The notes under the pieces: model-generated
What the model saw: the letters and a program-made list of their open reading frames with translations, nothing else
Databases searched by the model: none
What the model was told of the DNA's origin: nothing
Position numbers and translations under genes: made by a program
From: DATCSE01 sp036568605
Lineage (GTDB): Bacteria > Pseudomonadota > Gammaproteobacteria > Burkholderiales > Burkholderiaceae_C
Assembly (NCBI GenBank): GCA_036568605.1
Contig: DATCSE010000405.1
Coordinates: 1-23,791, forward strand
DNA: 23,791 nucleotides
Direction: 5' to 3'
Shown: positions 14,721-22,263 of the stretch, one piece after another
Layout: the number at the start of each line of letters is the position of its first letter
Position numbering within the stretch: the stretch's first letter is position 1

Positions 14721-15940
14721 TGATGGCGGCACGCGCGACCGCACGCCGGGTCGAGCGGCTTTGGGCCGGTACGGTTGCCAGGGTGGCGGTCTGCGCGATG
14801 ACGGTACTGGTCATCGCGGCGTGCTCGACGAGCCGCCCCGGCAGTTGGCTCGGCCCGAACACCGCCACGACCAGCGCTGCGCTCGCGCCGCCGGCCGTCA
14901 AGTCTGTCACCTGGCTCGCCACGACCACGCTGAGCCGAACGCCGACCGGCGTGATGCAGCACTTCGGCGGCATCTCGGGGATGGACTGGGATCCGGCCTC
15001 GGGCACCTGGTTCCTGCTCAGCGACGACCGTTCCGAGCACGCGCCCGCGCGCTTCTACACCGCTCGCATCGGCATTTCGGCTCACGGGTTCAGCAGCGTC
15101 ACGATCGACAGCGTCGTTCACATGAAGCAAGCGGATGGCTCGCTCTACCCCGGCCCTGGCCAAGGCGGCGACGTGCCGGACGGCGAAGCGTTGCGGGTCG
15201 ATCCGCGCAACGGCCACCTGGTCTGGACCAGCGAAGGCGATCGCCGCATCGGCCTGGATCCGTGGATCCGTCGCATGGGTCGTGGCGGCGAACTCATCGG
15301 TCAGCTGGCGTTGCCGAAGAACCTCGCGGTGCATCCAGATCAGGAGCTGGGTTCGCGCCACAACCTGAGTCTCGAAGGCTTGGCTTACACGCCCGACGGT
15401 GGCAGCTATTGGCTGGCGATGGAGGCACCGCTGTACGAAGACGGGCCCGTGCCCACAGTCGATCGCGGCGCCTTCGTGCGTTTCACCCGACAGCCCGTGG
15501 ACTCGCCGCGCTACGCGCAGTTCGCGTATCCGGTCGATGCGATCCCGGCGCCGGGCGTCGCCGGACGGCGGCTGAGCGACAACGGCGTCAGCGAGATTCT
15601 GGCGCTCGATCGGGACAGGTTGCTGGTCGTCGAGCGGTCCGGCCGCGAGATCGGCGATCGGCTGTTCGAGTTTTCGGTGCGCCTGTACGAAGCGAGCGTG
15701 GATGGCGCGACCGATGTAGCCGACGTCCCTGCGCTGCGTGAAGGTCGATTCAAGCCGATGACGAAGCGCCTGGTACTGGATCTCAACAAGGCGGGCATCG
15801 GCCGCATCGACAACATCGAGGCTGCGGCATGGGGACCGCGCCTGCCGGACGGCCGGCGCACGCTGATCCTGGCGTCGGACGACAACTTCGCGCCGAACCA
15901 GGTCAATCAGTTGATGATCTTCGTGATCGAACCGTACTGA
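14720..15940 (+). CDS. Phytase-like (esterase-like activity of phytase) family lipoprotein
   Basis: The protein has 406 residues with a lipoprotein signal: hydrophobic MTVLVIAAC with the acceptor Cys at 35, followed by STSRPG. The mature part fits the phytase-like propeller family: HFGGISGMDWDP, FLLSDDRSEHAPARFY, PDGEALRVDPRNGHLVW, LSLEGLAYTPDGGSYWLAME. Members are exported and linked to phosphoester or ester hydrolysis, but few have known substrates. Its ATG overlaps the receptor stop by one base (TAATG). In this locus it could strip phosphate from nucleotides or recognise ligand for the receptor; both are inferences. A hairpin at 15963-15992 follows the gene. Confidence 0.8.
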   Translation: MMAARATARRVERLWAGTVARVAVCAMTVLVIAACSTSRPGSWLGPNTATTSAALAPPAVKSVTWLATTTLSRTPTGVMQHFGGISGMDWDPASGTWFLLSDDRSEHAPARFYTARIGISAHGFSSVTIDSVVHMKQADGSLYPGPGQGGDVPDGEALRVDPRNGHLVWTSEGDRRIGLDPWIRRMGRGGELIGQLALPKNLAVHPDQELGSRHNLSLEGLAYTPDGGSYWLAMEAPLYEDGPVPTVDRGAFVRFTRQPVDSPRYAQFAYPVDAIPAPGVAGRRLSDNGVSEILALDRDRLLVVERSGREIGDRLFEFSVRLYEASVDGATDVADVPALREGRFKPMTKRLVLDLNKAGIGRIDNIEAAAWGPRLPDGRRTLILASDDNFAPNQVNQLMIFVIEPY

Positions 15941-15962
15941 GGTCGGCGTTCCAGAAGACGAA

Positions 15963-15992
15963 CGGGGCAACCACTGCTATGTGATTGCCCCG
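15963..15992. terminator. Hairpin downstream of the lipoprotein gene, candidate terminator
   Basis: CGGGGCAA (15963-15970) pairs exactly with TTGCCCCG (15985-15992) around a 14-nt loop. It begins 22 bases after the stop of the phytase-like gene. On the other strand it lies just 3' of the tRNA-Asp fragment, so it may once have ended that transcript. No strong T-run follows on either strand. Confidence 0.45.
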
Positions 15993-16002
15993 CTTGACGA
16001 TA

Positions 16003-16050
16003 TGGGGGAGTGGTCGGGGCTCGAACCCGCGCCCCCCGGCGTGACAGGCC
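16003..16050 (-). pseudogene. 3' half of a tRNA-Asp(GTC) gene, 5' half missing
   Basis: Read on the minus strand, the block begins GGCCTGTCACGCC: anticodon loop CTGTCAC with GTC anticodon. A variable loop, the T-arm GCGGG-TTCGAGC-CCCGA and an acceptor strand CCACTCC then C-CCA follow. This matches tRNA-Asp from the anticodon stem to CCA with few changes; the T-stem has one G-A mismatch. The 5' acceptor strand GGAGTGG that should pair with CCACTCC is not found in the 50 bases before it; instead there is an inverted repeat CGGTCC-AC-GGACCG (16061-16074). It is thus a tRNA 3' fragment, as left by integrases at attachment sites, or a decayed tRNA. Confidence 0.65.
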
Positions 16051-16258
16051 TGTGCTCCGACGGTCCACGGACCGGCAACGCTAGGCGCCCTCAAAGTTGC
16101 GTAGGCGGCGGCATGCGCACGGCGGTACTGTGATCGCGCCGGGACATCCAAAGGCCGAGCTGCGGCTCCTTGACCTCCGAGGACCCGCTCCGACGGAAGC
16201 TGCGCGATGGGAGCCATTTGAGTGCAACCGTCGTCGCCTGCTGATCGACAATCCACAC
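16051..16258. other. Non-coding stretch before the LysR gene
   Basis: No gene is supported here. The LysR reading frame is open through part of it (from a TTG at 16097), but the translation (Arg-rich, no family pattern) looks non-coding. It holds the inverted repeat at 16061-16074 next to the tRNA fragment, and must contain the LysR promoter, which I could not place. Confidence 0.4.
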
Positions 16259-17149
16259 GTGGAGACCGACTACTTCCGCACCTTGCTGCTCGTCGTCGAG
16301 TCCGGATCGATGTCCGAAGCCGCGCGCAGACTCGAGATCACCCCGGCCGCGGTCGCTCATCAGCTGAAGCTGCTGGAGCGCGAGATGGGCACGCGCATCG
16401 CCGTCCGCTCCGGGCGGACGGTGGCGTTGACCGAGGCGGGGCATCGCCTCGTCGAGCGCGCTGGCACGATACTTCGCGAGCTCGGCAACTTGAAGGCGGC
16501 CATCAACGACGAGGCCGCCGCCGGCGAACTGAAGCTCGGTGCAATCAACACCGCGCTGCACAGCGTCGTGCCGGAAATCCTGGCCGGTTTTGTGAAGGTC
16601 TATCCGGAAGCGAGGGTCGACATCCGATCCGGGCTGACGACGGACCTGTACGACGCCGTGACGCGGGGTGAGCTGGACGCCGCAATCTGCCTGCATCCCT
16701 CGTTCGTCCTGCCCAAGACGTTGAACTGGGACCAGCTGACCGATGAACCGCTGGTGGTGATGGCGCCCCCGAAATGGGCCCGTCGCGACGCGCACGCGCT
16801 GCTGCGCGAGGAGCCGTTCATCCGCTACAACCGAGCCCTCAGCGGCGGCAAGCAGGCCGATGACTACCTGCGCAAGGCGGGCATCGTGCCGCGGGAGCGC
16901 TTCCAGCTCAGTTCGCTGCCAGCCATTGCGATGCTGGTTGACCGTGGGCTCGGCGTCGCGCTGGCACCCGATGCGTCGGTGCCCTGGTTGCGCGGCTTGC
17001 GCATCGCGAGGCTGCCGCTGATCGACCAGCCTTTCCGGCGTCGCCTGGGCGTGATCTGGCCGCGCGCATCGGTCCGCACCCGTCTGATCCAGGCGCTGGT
17101 CAACCAAGCGCGCTTGGCAGTGGCACGGCGCGCTGAGGCTCAGGCCTGA
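16259..17149 (+). CDS. LysR-family transcriptional regulator
   Basis: The protein has 296 residues from the GTG at 16259, chosen because LysR proteins usually begin three to six residues before a block like DYFRTLLLVVESGSMSEAA; no ribosome-binding site is obvious. The helix-turn-helix is at about 17-40 (GSMSEAARRLEITPAAVAHQ), followed by the linker helix and a two-lobed effector domain (for example GELKLGAINTALHSVVPEIL, ELDAAICLHP). Its end overlaps the end of the convergent citryl-CoA-lyase-like gene by 10 bases. LysR regulators often govern neighbouring CoA-transferase operons, but here it faces the operon tail, so the link is only positional. Confidence 0.9.
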   Translation: METDYFRTLLLVVESGSMSEAARRLEITPAAVAHQLKLLEREMGTRIAVRSGRTVALTEAGHRLVERAGTILRELGNLKAAINDEAAAGELKLGAINTALHSVVPEILAGFVKVYPEARVDIRSGLTTDLYDAVTRGELDAAICLHPSFVLPKTLNWDQLTDEPLVVMAPPKWARRDAHALLREEPFIRYNRALSGGKQADDYLRKAGIVPRERFQLSSLPAIAMLVDRGLGVALAPDASVPWLRGLRIARLPLIDQPFRRRLGVIWPRASVRTRLIQALVNQARLAVARRAEAQA

Positions 17150-17973
17150 TCGGGGACGGCGCGCTCGCCCGGGCCGTCGTAGGTCCAGGTATAGCGTCGG
17201 GGCAGCGGACCCTTGATGCGAGCCCCCTCTCCGGTCTGCTCCCAGGCGTGAGCCAGGATTCCGACCGAGCGCGACAGGCAGAACAGCCCGCGTGCCAGCG
17301 GCGCGGCAAAGCCCAGTTCGGCATAGATCACGGCGGTGGCGCCATCGATGTTCATCGGGATCGGCTTGCCTTTGCCGGCGGAAAGCTGTGCCTCCACCTC
17401 GCGACCGATGGCCGCGAAGCGCCCGCTGATCTCCCCTCGAGCGGCCGCCTCGTCGACCAGCGCCAACAATGGCGCGCTGCGAGGGTCGACCGGGTGAAAG
17501 CGATGACCGAAGCCCGGGATCACCTTGCCGTTGGCGGCAACGAACGCCTGCAAGCCATCGCGCACAGCCTCAGAAGGTGCTGCACCGGCGTCAATGCGCG
17601 CGGCGATGTCCTGGTATAGCTCAACCGCCTGCTCGCCGGCACCACCGTGCACGTCGCCCAAGACGTTGACCGCCGACGACATCGCACTGTTCAGACCCAC
17701 GCCGCAAGTTGCCGCCATGCGCGCGATCGCGATGCTGGGAGCTTGCGGTCCATGATCCACCGCGGACATCAGCGCAGCCTCGAGCAAGGCGCCTTGTGCC
17801 CGCGTCGGCAGTTCGCCACGCGTCATCAGCCAGATCATCTGCGCCAGGCTCACGCGCTTGGCGATCAGATCCTCGATGGGGTAACCCCGGTACCGTATCA
17901 CGCCGGGGCTCATCTCGATGATCGACGTGCGCCACCAATCTTCGCCCTCGCGGCGTTGCACTTCGTCCGTCAT
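17140..17973 (-). CDS. Citrate-synthase-fold citryl-CoA lyase-like protein
   Basis: The protein has 277 residues, the short form of the citrate synthase superfamily often annotated as citryl-CoA lyase. Catalytic-type residues are present: H109 in VHGGAGEQ, GFGHRFH (154-160) and D210 in MNIDGATAVIYAELGF. N-terminal IRYRGYPIEDLI is typical of citrate synthases. It would make or cleave a C-C bond between a 2-oxo or keto acid and an acyl-CoA. The gene starts 3 bases after the stop of the CoA transferase gene, so the pair forms one operon: a transferase to activate a hydroxy-dicarboxylate or tricarboxylate, and a lyase to split its CoA ester. The substrate is not known. Confidence 0.82.
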   Translation of the reverse strand: MTDEVQRREGEDWWRTSIIEMSPGVIRYRGYPIEDLIAKRVSLAQMIWLMTRGELPTRAQGALLEAALMSAVDHGPQAPSIAIARMAATCGVGLNSAMSSAVNVLGDVHGGAGEQAVELYQDIAARIDAGAAPSEAVRDGLQAFVAANGKVIPGFGHRFHPVDPRSAPLLALVDEAAARGEISGRFAAIGREVEAQLSAGKGKPIPMNIDGATAVIYAELGFAAPLARGLFCLSRSVGILAHAWEQTGEGARIKGPLPRRYTWTYDGPGERAVPDQA

Positions 17974-17976
17974 GGT

Positions 17977-19179
17977 TCAGACCGCCCCTTCTTCGTTGAG
18001 CGCCTTGATCTCGGCGGGTGAGCATCCCAGCTCGGAAAGGATCTCGTCGTTGTGCTGACCCAATTGCGGAGGCGGCGTTTCCACCGACGGAGCCTCGCCA
18101 TTGAGCTTGAATCCGGTACGTACGACGCGGATGTCGCGCCCGACCCCCGGTGCATTGGCGAACGTGCCGATCATTCCCCGCCCGGCGATTTGCGGATGTG
18201 CAAGCGCCTGAGGAACCGAGTACACGGGCCCCGCCGGAACGCCGGCGTCGTTGAGCAGGCGCCACCACTCGTCGGCTGACCGTGCCGCCATCACCTCTTC
18301 CATCAGCCGCTGGAGCGCCTTGCGATGCAGAAGGCGGGCATGCCGATCGGCGAAGCGCGGGTCCTTCACCCACTCAGGATGACCGAGCACCTCGCACACA
18401 GCCTCGAACTGCTCCTGCTTGTTGGCCGCGATGTTGAGCAGACCTTTGCCGGTCTTGAAGGTGCCCGACGGACTCGCCGTCACGTTGTCGTTGCCGAGCG
18501 GTTGGGGGTCACGACCGGCGATGAGATGGTTGGACACGGCCCAGCCCATGGTCGCCATCGCGGCTTCCAGCATCGACACGTCGATGAACACGCCCTCCGT
18601 CCGGTTGTGGTCGGCGAGTGCCGCCGCCACTGCGAATGCGGCGGTGATGCCACCGATCGTGTCGGCCACCGGGTAGCCCACGCGGTACGGGGCATTCTCA
18701 GGAGCACCCGTGACACTCATGATGCCGGACATCCCCTGGATGATCTGGTCGTAGGCCGGCAGGTCGCGCAGCGGTCCATCCTGCCCAAAGCCGGAGATCG
18801 CGCAATAGATCAGGCGTGGGTTCTCCTTCATCAGCTCGCCGTGGCCGAGGCCGAGGCGGTCCATCACGCCGGGCCGGAAGTTCTCCATCACCACGTCGGC
18901 CGTACGCACCAGGCGGCGGAAGATGTCCTTGGCGCGCGGCTTCTTCAGGTTCAGCGTGATCGAGCGCTTCCCCGGGTTCTGCGCCAGGAACGACACGCCC
19001 ATGTTGCGCTTGCTGAGCTCGACGTCACCACCGAGCTGCCGCGCGAGGTCGCCCGACCCGAGGGCTTCGACCTTGATGACGTCGGCACCCATGTGTGCGA
19101 GTTGGTGACAGGCAAAGGGGCCCGCCAGCACGTTGGTGAGGTCGAGCACGCGAATGCCGTGCAGCGGTTGGATTGCCAT
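17977..19179 (-). CDS. CaiB/BaiF family (family III) CoA transferase
   Basis: The protein has 400 residues and begins with the typical block (GIRVLDLTNVLAGPFACHQLAHMG in two parts, GADVIKVE). The expected catalytic Asp is D144 in PAYDQIIQGMSG. Other family motifs are RSITLNLKK, ADVVMENFRPGVMDRLGLG and NDEILSELG. It moves CoA between carboxylic acids, commonly succinyl-CoA and a dicarboxylate such as itaconate, malate or citramalate. It is transcribed with the lyase gene downstream and was probably once preceded by a Bug-type solute receptor gene, now reduced to its 3' end at 19203-19309. The substrate is inferred to be a di- or tricarboxylate. The ribosome-binding site is weak. Confidence 0.88.
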   Translation of the reverse strand: MAIQPLHGIRVLDLTNVLAGPFACHQLAHMGADVIKVEALGSGDLARQLGGDVELSKRNMGVSFLAQNPGKRSITLNLKKPRAKDIFRRLVRTADVVMENFRPGVMDRLGLGHGELMKENPRLIYCAISGFGQDGPLRDLPAYDQIIQGMSGIMSVTGAPENAPYRVGYPVADTIGGITAAFAVAAALADHNRTEGVFIDVSMLEAAMATMGWAVSNHLIAGRDPQPLGNDNVTASPSGTFKTGKGLLNIAANKQEQFEAVCEVLGHPEWVKDPRFADRHARLLHRKALQRLMEEVMAARSADEWWRLLNDAGVPAGPVYSVPQALAHPQIAGRGMIGTFANAPGVGRDIRVVRTGFKLNGEAPSVETPPPQLGQHNDEILSELGCSPAEIKALNEEGAV

Positions 19180-19202
19180 GATGTTGACCCTGCGCGTTCT
19201 CG

Positions 19203-19309
19203 TCAGTCGGCCTTGATGCCCGCCGCCTGACGACGGCGCCCCAGCGCTGGGTCTCGCTGTCCACGAGCTGCGCGGCCTGTGCCGGCGAGAGGTTCTGTTG
19301 GCCGGTGGT
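19203..19309 (-). pseudogene. 3' remnant of a Bug/TctC-type solute receptor gene, frameshifted
   Basis: The minus strand reads QQNLSPAQAAQLVDSETQRW then GAVV, and in a shifted frame QAAGIKAD followed by TGA (19203-19205). This resembles the last 35 or so residues of Bug-family (tripartite tricarboxylate transporter) receptors, which end in a helix with xETxRWxxVV and a terminal IKAD-like tail. The frame changes near 19225-19235, and an in-frame stop (19310-19312) cuts it upstream, so it is non-functional. Such receptors often stand at the head of CaiB/lyase operons, matching its place here. Recognition is from memory of the family pattern. Confidence 0.5.
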
Positions 19310-19447
19310 TCATGCCGAAAGTTTGGGCGACACCGGACAGCAATCCAAGCAAGGGGCTCTTGGATCAGATCAAAGCGGTACTATCACTCCGATCGCCAAC
19401 TCTCGATCCGTTGTACCGCAAGCCGATCGCTAACGGATGCGGCCGCG
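19310..19447. other. Unassigned filler between two gene remnants
   Basis: No recognisable coding pattern is present on either strand. The bases are less GC-biased than the neighbours (for example around 19365-19400), as expected for decayed DNA or a junction. This is the probable place of a deletion that removed the N-terminal halves of the flanking genes. Confidence 0.35.
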
Positions 19448-19894
19448 CTGAACGGGCAGCGCTCGTTCACGCTGCCCACGCTTCGCTTCTCGATGGCCGG
19501 GGCGACCGCTCTGCGGCAGGTGAGCGGGTCTGAAACCGCAAAAGGACTTATCCCGCCCGGCAACTTCGGCGACTCGTTCGAGGCCTGGTTCGTGAAGCGC
19601 TACGGTGTGACGCGCCGAGTGGCCGTGACCCGCTACGGCTTCACGGCGCTGCCGACCATGGTCGTCGGCACGGACTTCATCGCCACCGTCCACGCGCGCC
19701 TGGCGCGGGCGCTGCAGCCAGCCTGGCCGATCGAGCTGCGCACGCCTCCGCTACCCATCACGTCGATGGAACAGGGCCTGCAGTGGCACAAGTACCGCAC
19801 GCAAGACCCCGGACTGGTGTGGCTGCGAGGTCTTCTCGACCGAGCCGTTGCGCGGATGGATGAGCGGCGGTCGCCGCTCACGGCACACGGATGA
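19448..19894 (+). pseudogene. Remnant of a LysR-family regulator gene (effector domain end only)
   Basis: Plus-strand translation shows NGQRSFTL, then FGDSFEAWFVKRYGV, FTALPTMVVGTDFIATVHAR, and LQWHKYRTQDPGLVWLRGLL before TGA. This is the C-terminal half of the effector domain of NodD-like LysR proteins. The helix-turn-helix and about 150-200 residues are missing, and the stretch between RSFTL and FGDSF is far too short, so an internal deletion is also likely. Having no DNA-binding domain, it is a pseudogene. It points away from the Bug remnant, as in the common divergent LysR/Bug arrangement. Confidence 0.65.
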
Positions 19895-19931
19895 GTTGAA
19901 GGTGGCTGCCTGGGATGTCGGTCCCGCACGC

Positions 19932-22184
19932 TCAACTCGCTGCCCCGGTGGCGCCCGAGCGAGACACCCAGCCGGCAAGATCTGCGGTCAGCAGGCGCAC
20001 GCGCTGCGCCAGATGGAGCGCGATGTTCGTGGATAGCTTTGCCGCGAGTGCTGGTTGCGATTGCATCAGGTCCTGGAACGATTCGCTGGACATGCGCAGT
20101 ACCGTGACGTCCGATTCGGCGACCGCTTCAGCCGACCGGGCCGCATTGGCAAGAATCGCCATCTCGCCGATCGTCACACCGGGCGCAAACGAGGCCAGCC
20201 GGCGCGTGGTTCCAGGGACGTGAAGGCCGATCTCGCCTTCGAGGCTGACGTAAAGGGCGTCCCCCGGCTCGCCTGCCCTGAAGATCACGTGCCCTCGAGG
20301 GAACTGGTGCGTCGTCATCTCGGCGGCCAGCAGGGCGAGTTCGTCGACGCTCAGCCCACGGGCAATCATCGTGTCGCCCAGGCTCAACGATTGCCCGATA
20401 TCACGGGCTATCTGCAACCGCTCGAGCAGCCGCTCTTCGGCATGCTCGAGCGCCAGGTCCGTGTTCTCCGCGAAGTGAAGCAATGCCGGCCCTTCGGCGC
20501 CGGCGACCGAATCCATCAGGCTGCGCCGCCGATCATGCGCGGCCCACTCGGCGAAGACCAGCGACTTGCCGATGCGCGCCCAGTCATCGGAGATCTCGTA
20601 CAGGATGCGCGCCGCCGTGAGGTCGACTTCCCTGACCTGGTGCAAGTCGAGGATCGCCGTGTCCACGCTGGACGCCAGACCGTGCAACCGTGCACGCAGC
20701 GCGTCGGCCGTTCCGAAGAAGAGTGGCCCATCGAGTTCCAGCACTGCGATGCGATGGCCCTCGCGGTGCAGGACCTCGGCCACGTCCGCAGGCCTCGTCT
20801 TGAGCGAACGCCGCGTCTCGCCGGTCCAGACGTGGCGGACGACGTCGCGCATGTTCGAGCGAACGAACAACAGTACCGCAAGCGATCCACCGATCAGCAC
20901 CGCATGCCCGAGCCCGAGCAAGACCGTGGCAAGCGCGACGATGACCGTCACGGCCCAGTTCGCAGCCTGTGCCCGCCAGCGGCGCGACGCCCGCAGGTGC
21001 ATTGGCGTCCGCCACAGTGTCGACGAGATCATGCTGAGGCCGAGAAAGACGAGCACGCCAGCCACGGCACTGACCGGCAAGACGCCGAGCAGGGCGGGCG
21101 CAAAGAGAAGCACGCCCAGTAATCCACCGGCGTAGGCAAGGGCGATGTGCCGCTGCCCCGGCTTGTGCGCAACCAGGCCAACCGATGCCGGCACAGCCGG
21201 TGATGCGGGCAGCCCGCCGACCGCGGCGGAGGCGAGGTTCGCGAGCCCTTGCGCCACCAACTCGCGGTTGGCATTGCGCGATGCACGCAACCGCCCATCG
21301 ACGATGGATGCGGCGAGAAGCGCGTCCAGGCTGGTGATGACTGCAATCGTCAATGCATATCCGCCCAGCAGTGCCAGCACGGCTGGCTTCGCCAGCATGG
21401 CGAGCCAGGCCGATGCGGCCGTACCACCGAACCACGCGTGCGGAAGCTGCGGCACGCCGACGGTAGGACCGAGGCTGCTGCCGAAGCCGCCCAGCGACGC
21501 TGCCGTCTGCAGGAGCGTCGCCGCCGCGAGCCCGAGCAGCATCGGCGGAAACTTGGTACCAGCGCGCGACGCCAGGCTGGTCACGCCCAGTGCAAACAGC
21601 CCGACGACGGTTGCACCGGCCAGCGCACGAGGGTGTGCCGCCCCGCCCGCGCTGAACGGCTGCCCCAGGACGGCGGGGAAGGCGCTGCAGACCAGAAGCA
21701 GCCCCACACCGGTGGCCAAACCAAGGCGCACTGGGTACGGTGTGAACTTGACGAGAGCGCCGATGCGAAACAGTCCGAAGAGTACGGTCAACACGCCTGC
21801 GGCCGCGATGCCCAGTGCGACGAGTGCGAGCACCACCCAGGCTGCGTCGCCGTGAGAACCGGGCATGTGCGGCAGCAGTGCGGCGACGAGCCCGGTCGTG
21901 AGCAGGGCGAGGGCCGCGCCTGCGTCACCGACGAGCCGCCCGCCGCCGACGACGGATGCCGTCGCGCTGGCAGCTGCCGCGCCCAGCAAGGCCAGGCCCA
22001 TGGCCGTAGGGCCGAACGAGGCGCCCAGCGGCGCCAGCGCCATGAGGCCGTACGCGGCGTTTTCCGGCGCATGCGTCAATGCGCCGGACATCGCCGTGCC
22101 TGCGGTGGAGAGCATCTCGCGCCATCGAGCGCCGGGCAATTGATCGCGCACGGTGTTCCGTTCGACCGAAGATGACCCTCGCAT
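19932..22184 (-). CDS. SulP-family anion transporter with STAS and cyclic-nucleotide-binding domains
   Basis: The protein has 750 residues from the ATG at 22184. Roughly residues 20-440 form the polytopic SulP/SLC26 membrane part (about 12 hydrophobic segments, with ENAAYGLMALAPLG near the start). A STAS domain follows at about 476-570 (IAVLELDGPLFFGTADALR, AILDLHQVREVDLTAARIL). A cyclic-nucleotide-binding domain lies at about 620-725 (FPRGHVIFRAGEPGDALYV) with the phosphate-binding cassette GEMAILANAARSAEAVA, including the expected Glu and Arg. It should move an inorganic anion or dicarboxylate across the inner membrane, perhaps gated by cAMP or a similar ligand. It is divergent from a second cyclic-nucleotide-domain gene, 79 bp away. 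Confidence 0.88.
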   Translation of the reverse strand: MRGSSSVERNTVRDQLPGARWREMLSTAGTAMSGALTHAPENAAYGLMALAPLGASFGPTAMGLALLGAAAASATASVVGGGRLVGDAGAALALLTTGLVAALLPHMPGSHGDAAWVVLALVALGIAAAGVLTVLFGLFRIGALVKFTPYPVRLGLATGVGLLLVCSAFPAVLGQPFSAGGAAHPRALAGATVVGLFALGVTSLASRAGTKFPPMLLGLAAATLLQTAASLGGFGSSLGPTVGVPQLPHAWFGGTAASAWLAMLAKPAVLALLGGYALTIAVITSLDALLAASIVDGRLRASRNANRELVAQGLANLASAAVGGLPASPAVPASVGLVAHKPGQRHIALAYAGGLLGVLLFAPALLGVLPVSAVAGVLVFLGLSMISSTLWRTPMHLRASRRWRAQAANWAVTVIVALATVLLGLGHAVLIGGSLAVLLFVRSNMRDVVRHVWTGETRRSLKTRPADVAEVLHREGHRIAVLELDGPLFFGTADALRARLHGLASSVDTAILDLHQVREVDLTAARILYEISDDWARIGKSLVFAEWAAHDRRRSLMDSVAGAEGPALLHFAENTDLALEHAEERLLERLQIARDIGQSLSLGDTMIARGLSVDELALLAAEMTTHQFPRGHVIFRAGEPGDALYVSLEGEIGLHVPGTTRRLASFAPGVTIGEMAILANAARSAEAVAESDVTVLRMSSESFQDLMQSQPALAAKLSTNIALHLAQRVRLLTADLAGWVSRSGATGAAS

Positions 22185-22263
22185 TGTCAAGAGGCGCGGT
22201 AGGCAGGCGAATACGACAGAGGGCGTACACCGCATCGGCGCCCGCACAAGTACGATCGCCGCC

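Noticed and set aside
15903..16256. Minus-strand frame with GRGFEPRPLPH across the tRNA fragment
   Set aside because: This peptide is the well-known false translation of a tRNA T-arm, not a protein gene.
18115..18124. GGTACGTACG in the CoA transferase gene, one base from the operator palindrome
   Set aside because: It is inside a coding region of an unrelated operon with no promoter nearby.
19279..19533. Plus-strand 84-codon frame overlapping the LysR remnant
   Set aside because: It is out of frame with the LysR remnant and matches no family; treated as decayed DNA.
20055..21122. Plus-strand open frames opposite the SulP gene
   Set aside because: These are shadows of the minus-strand SulP-STAS-cNMP coding region, which has consistent domain order.
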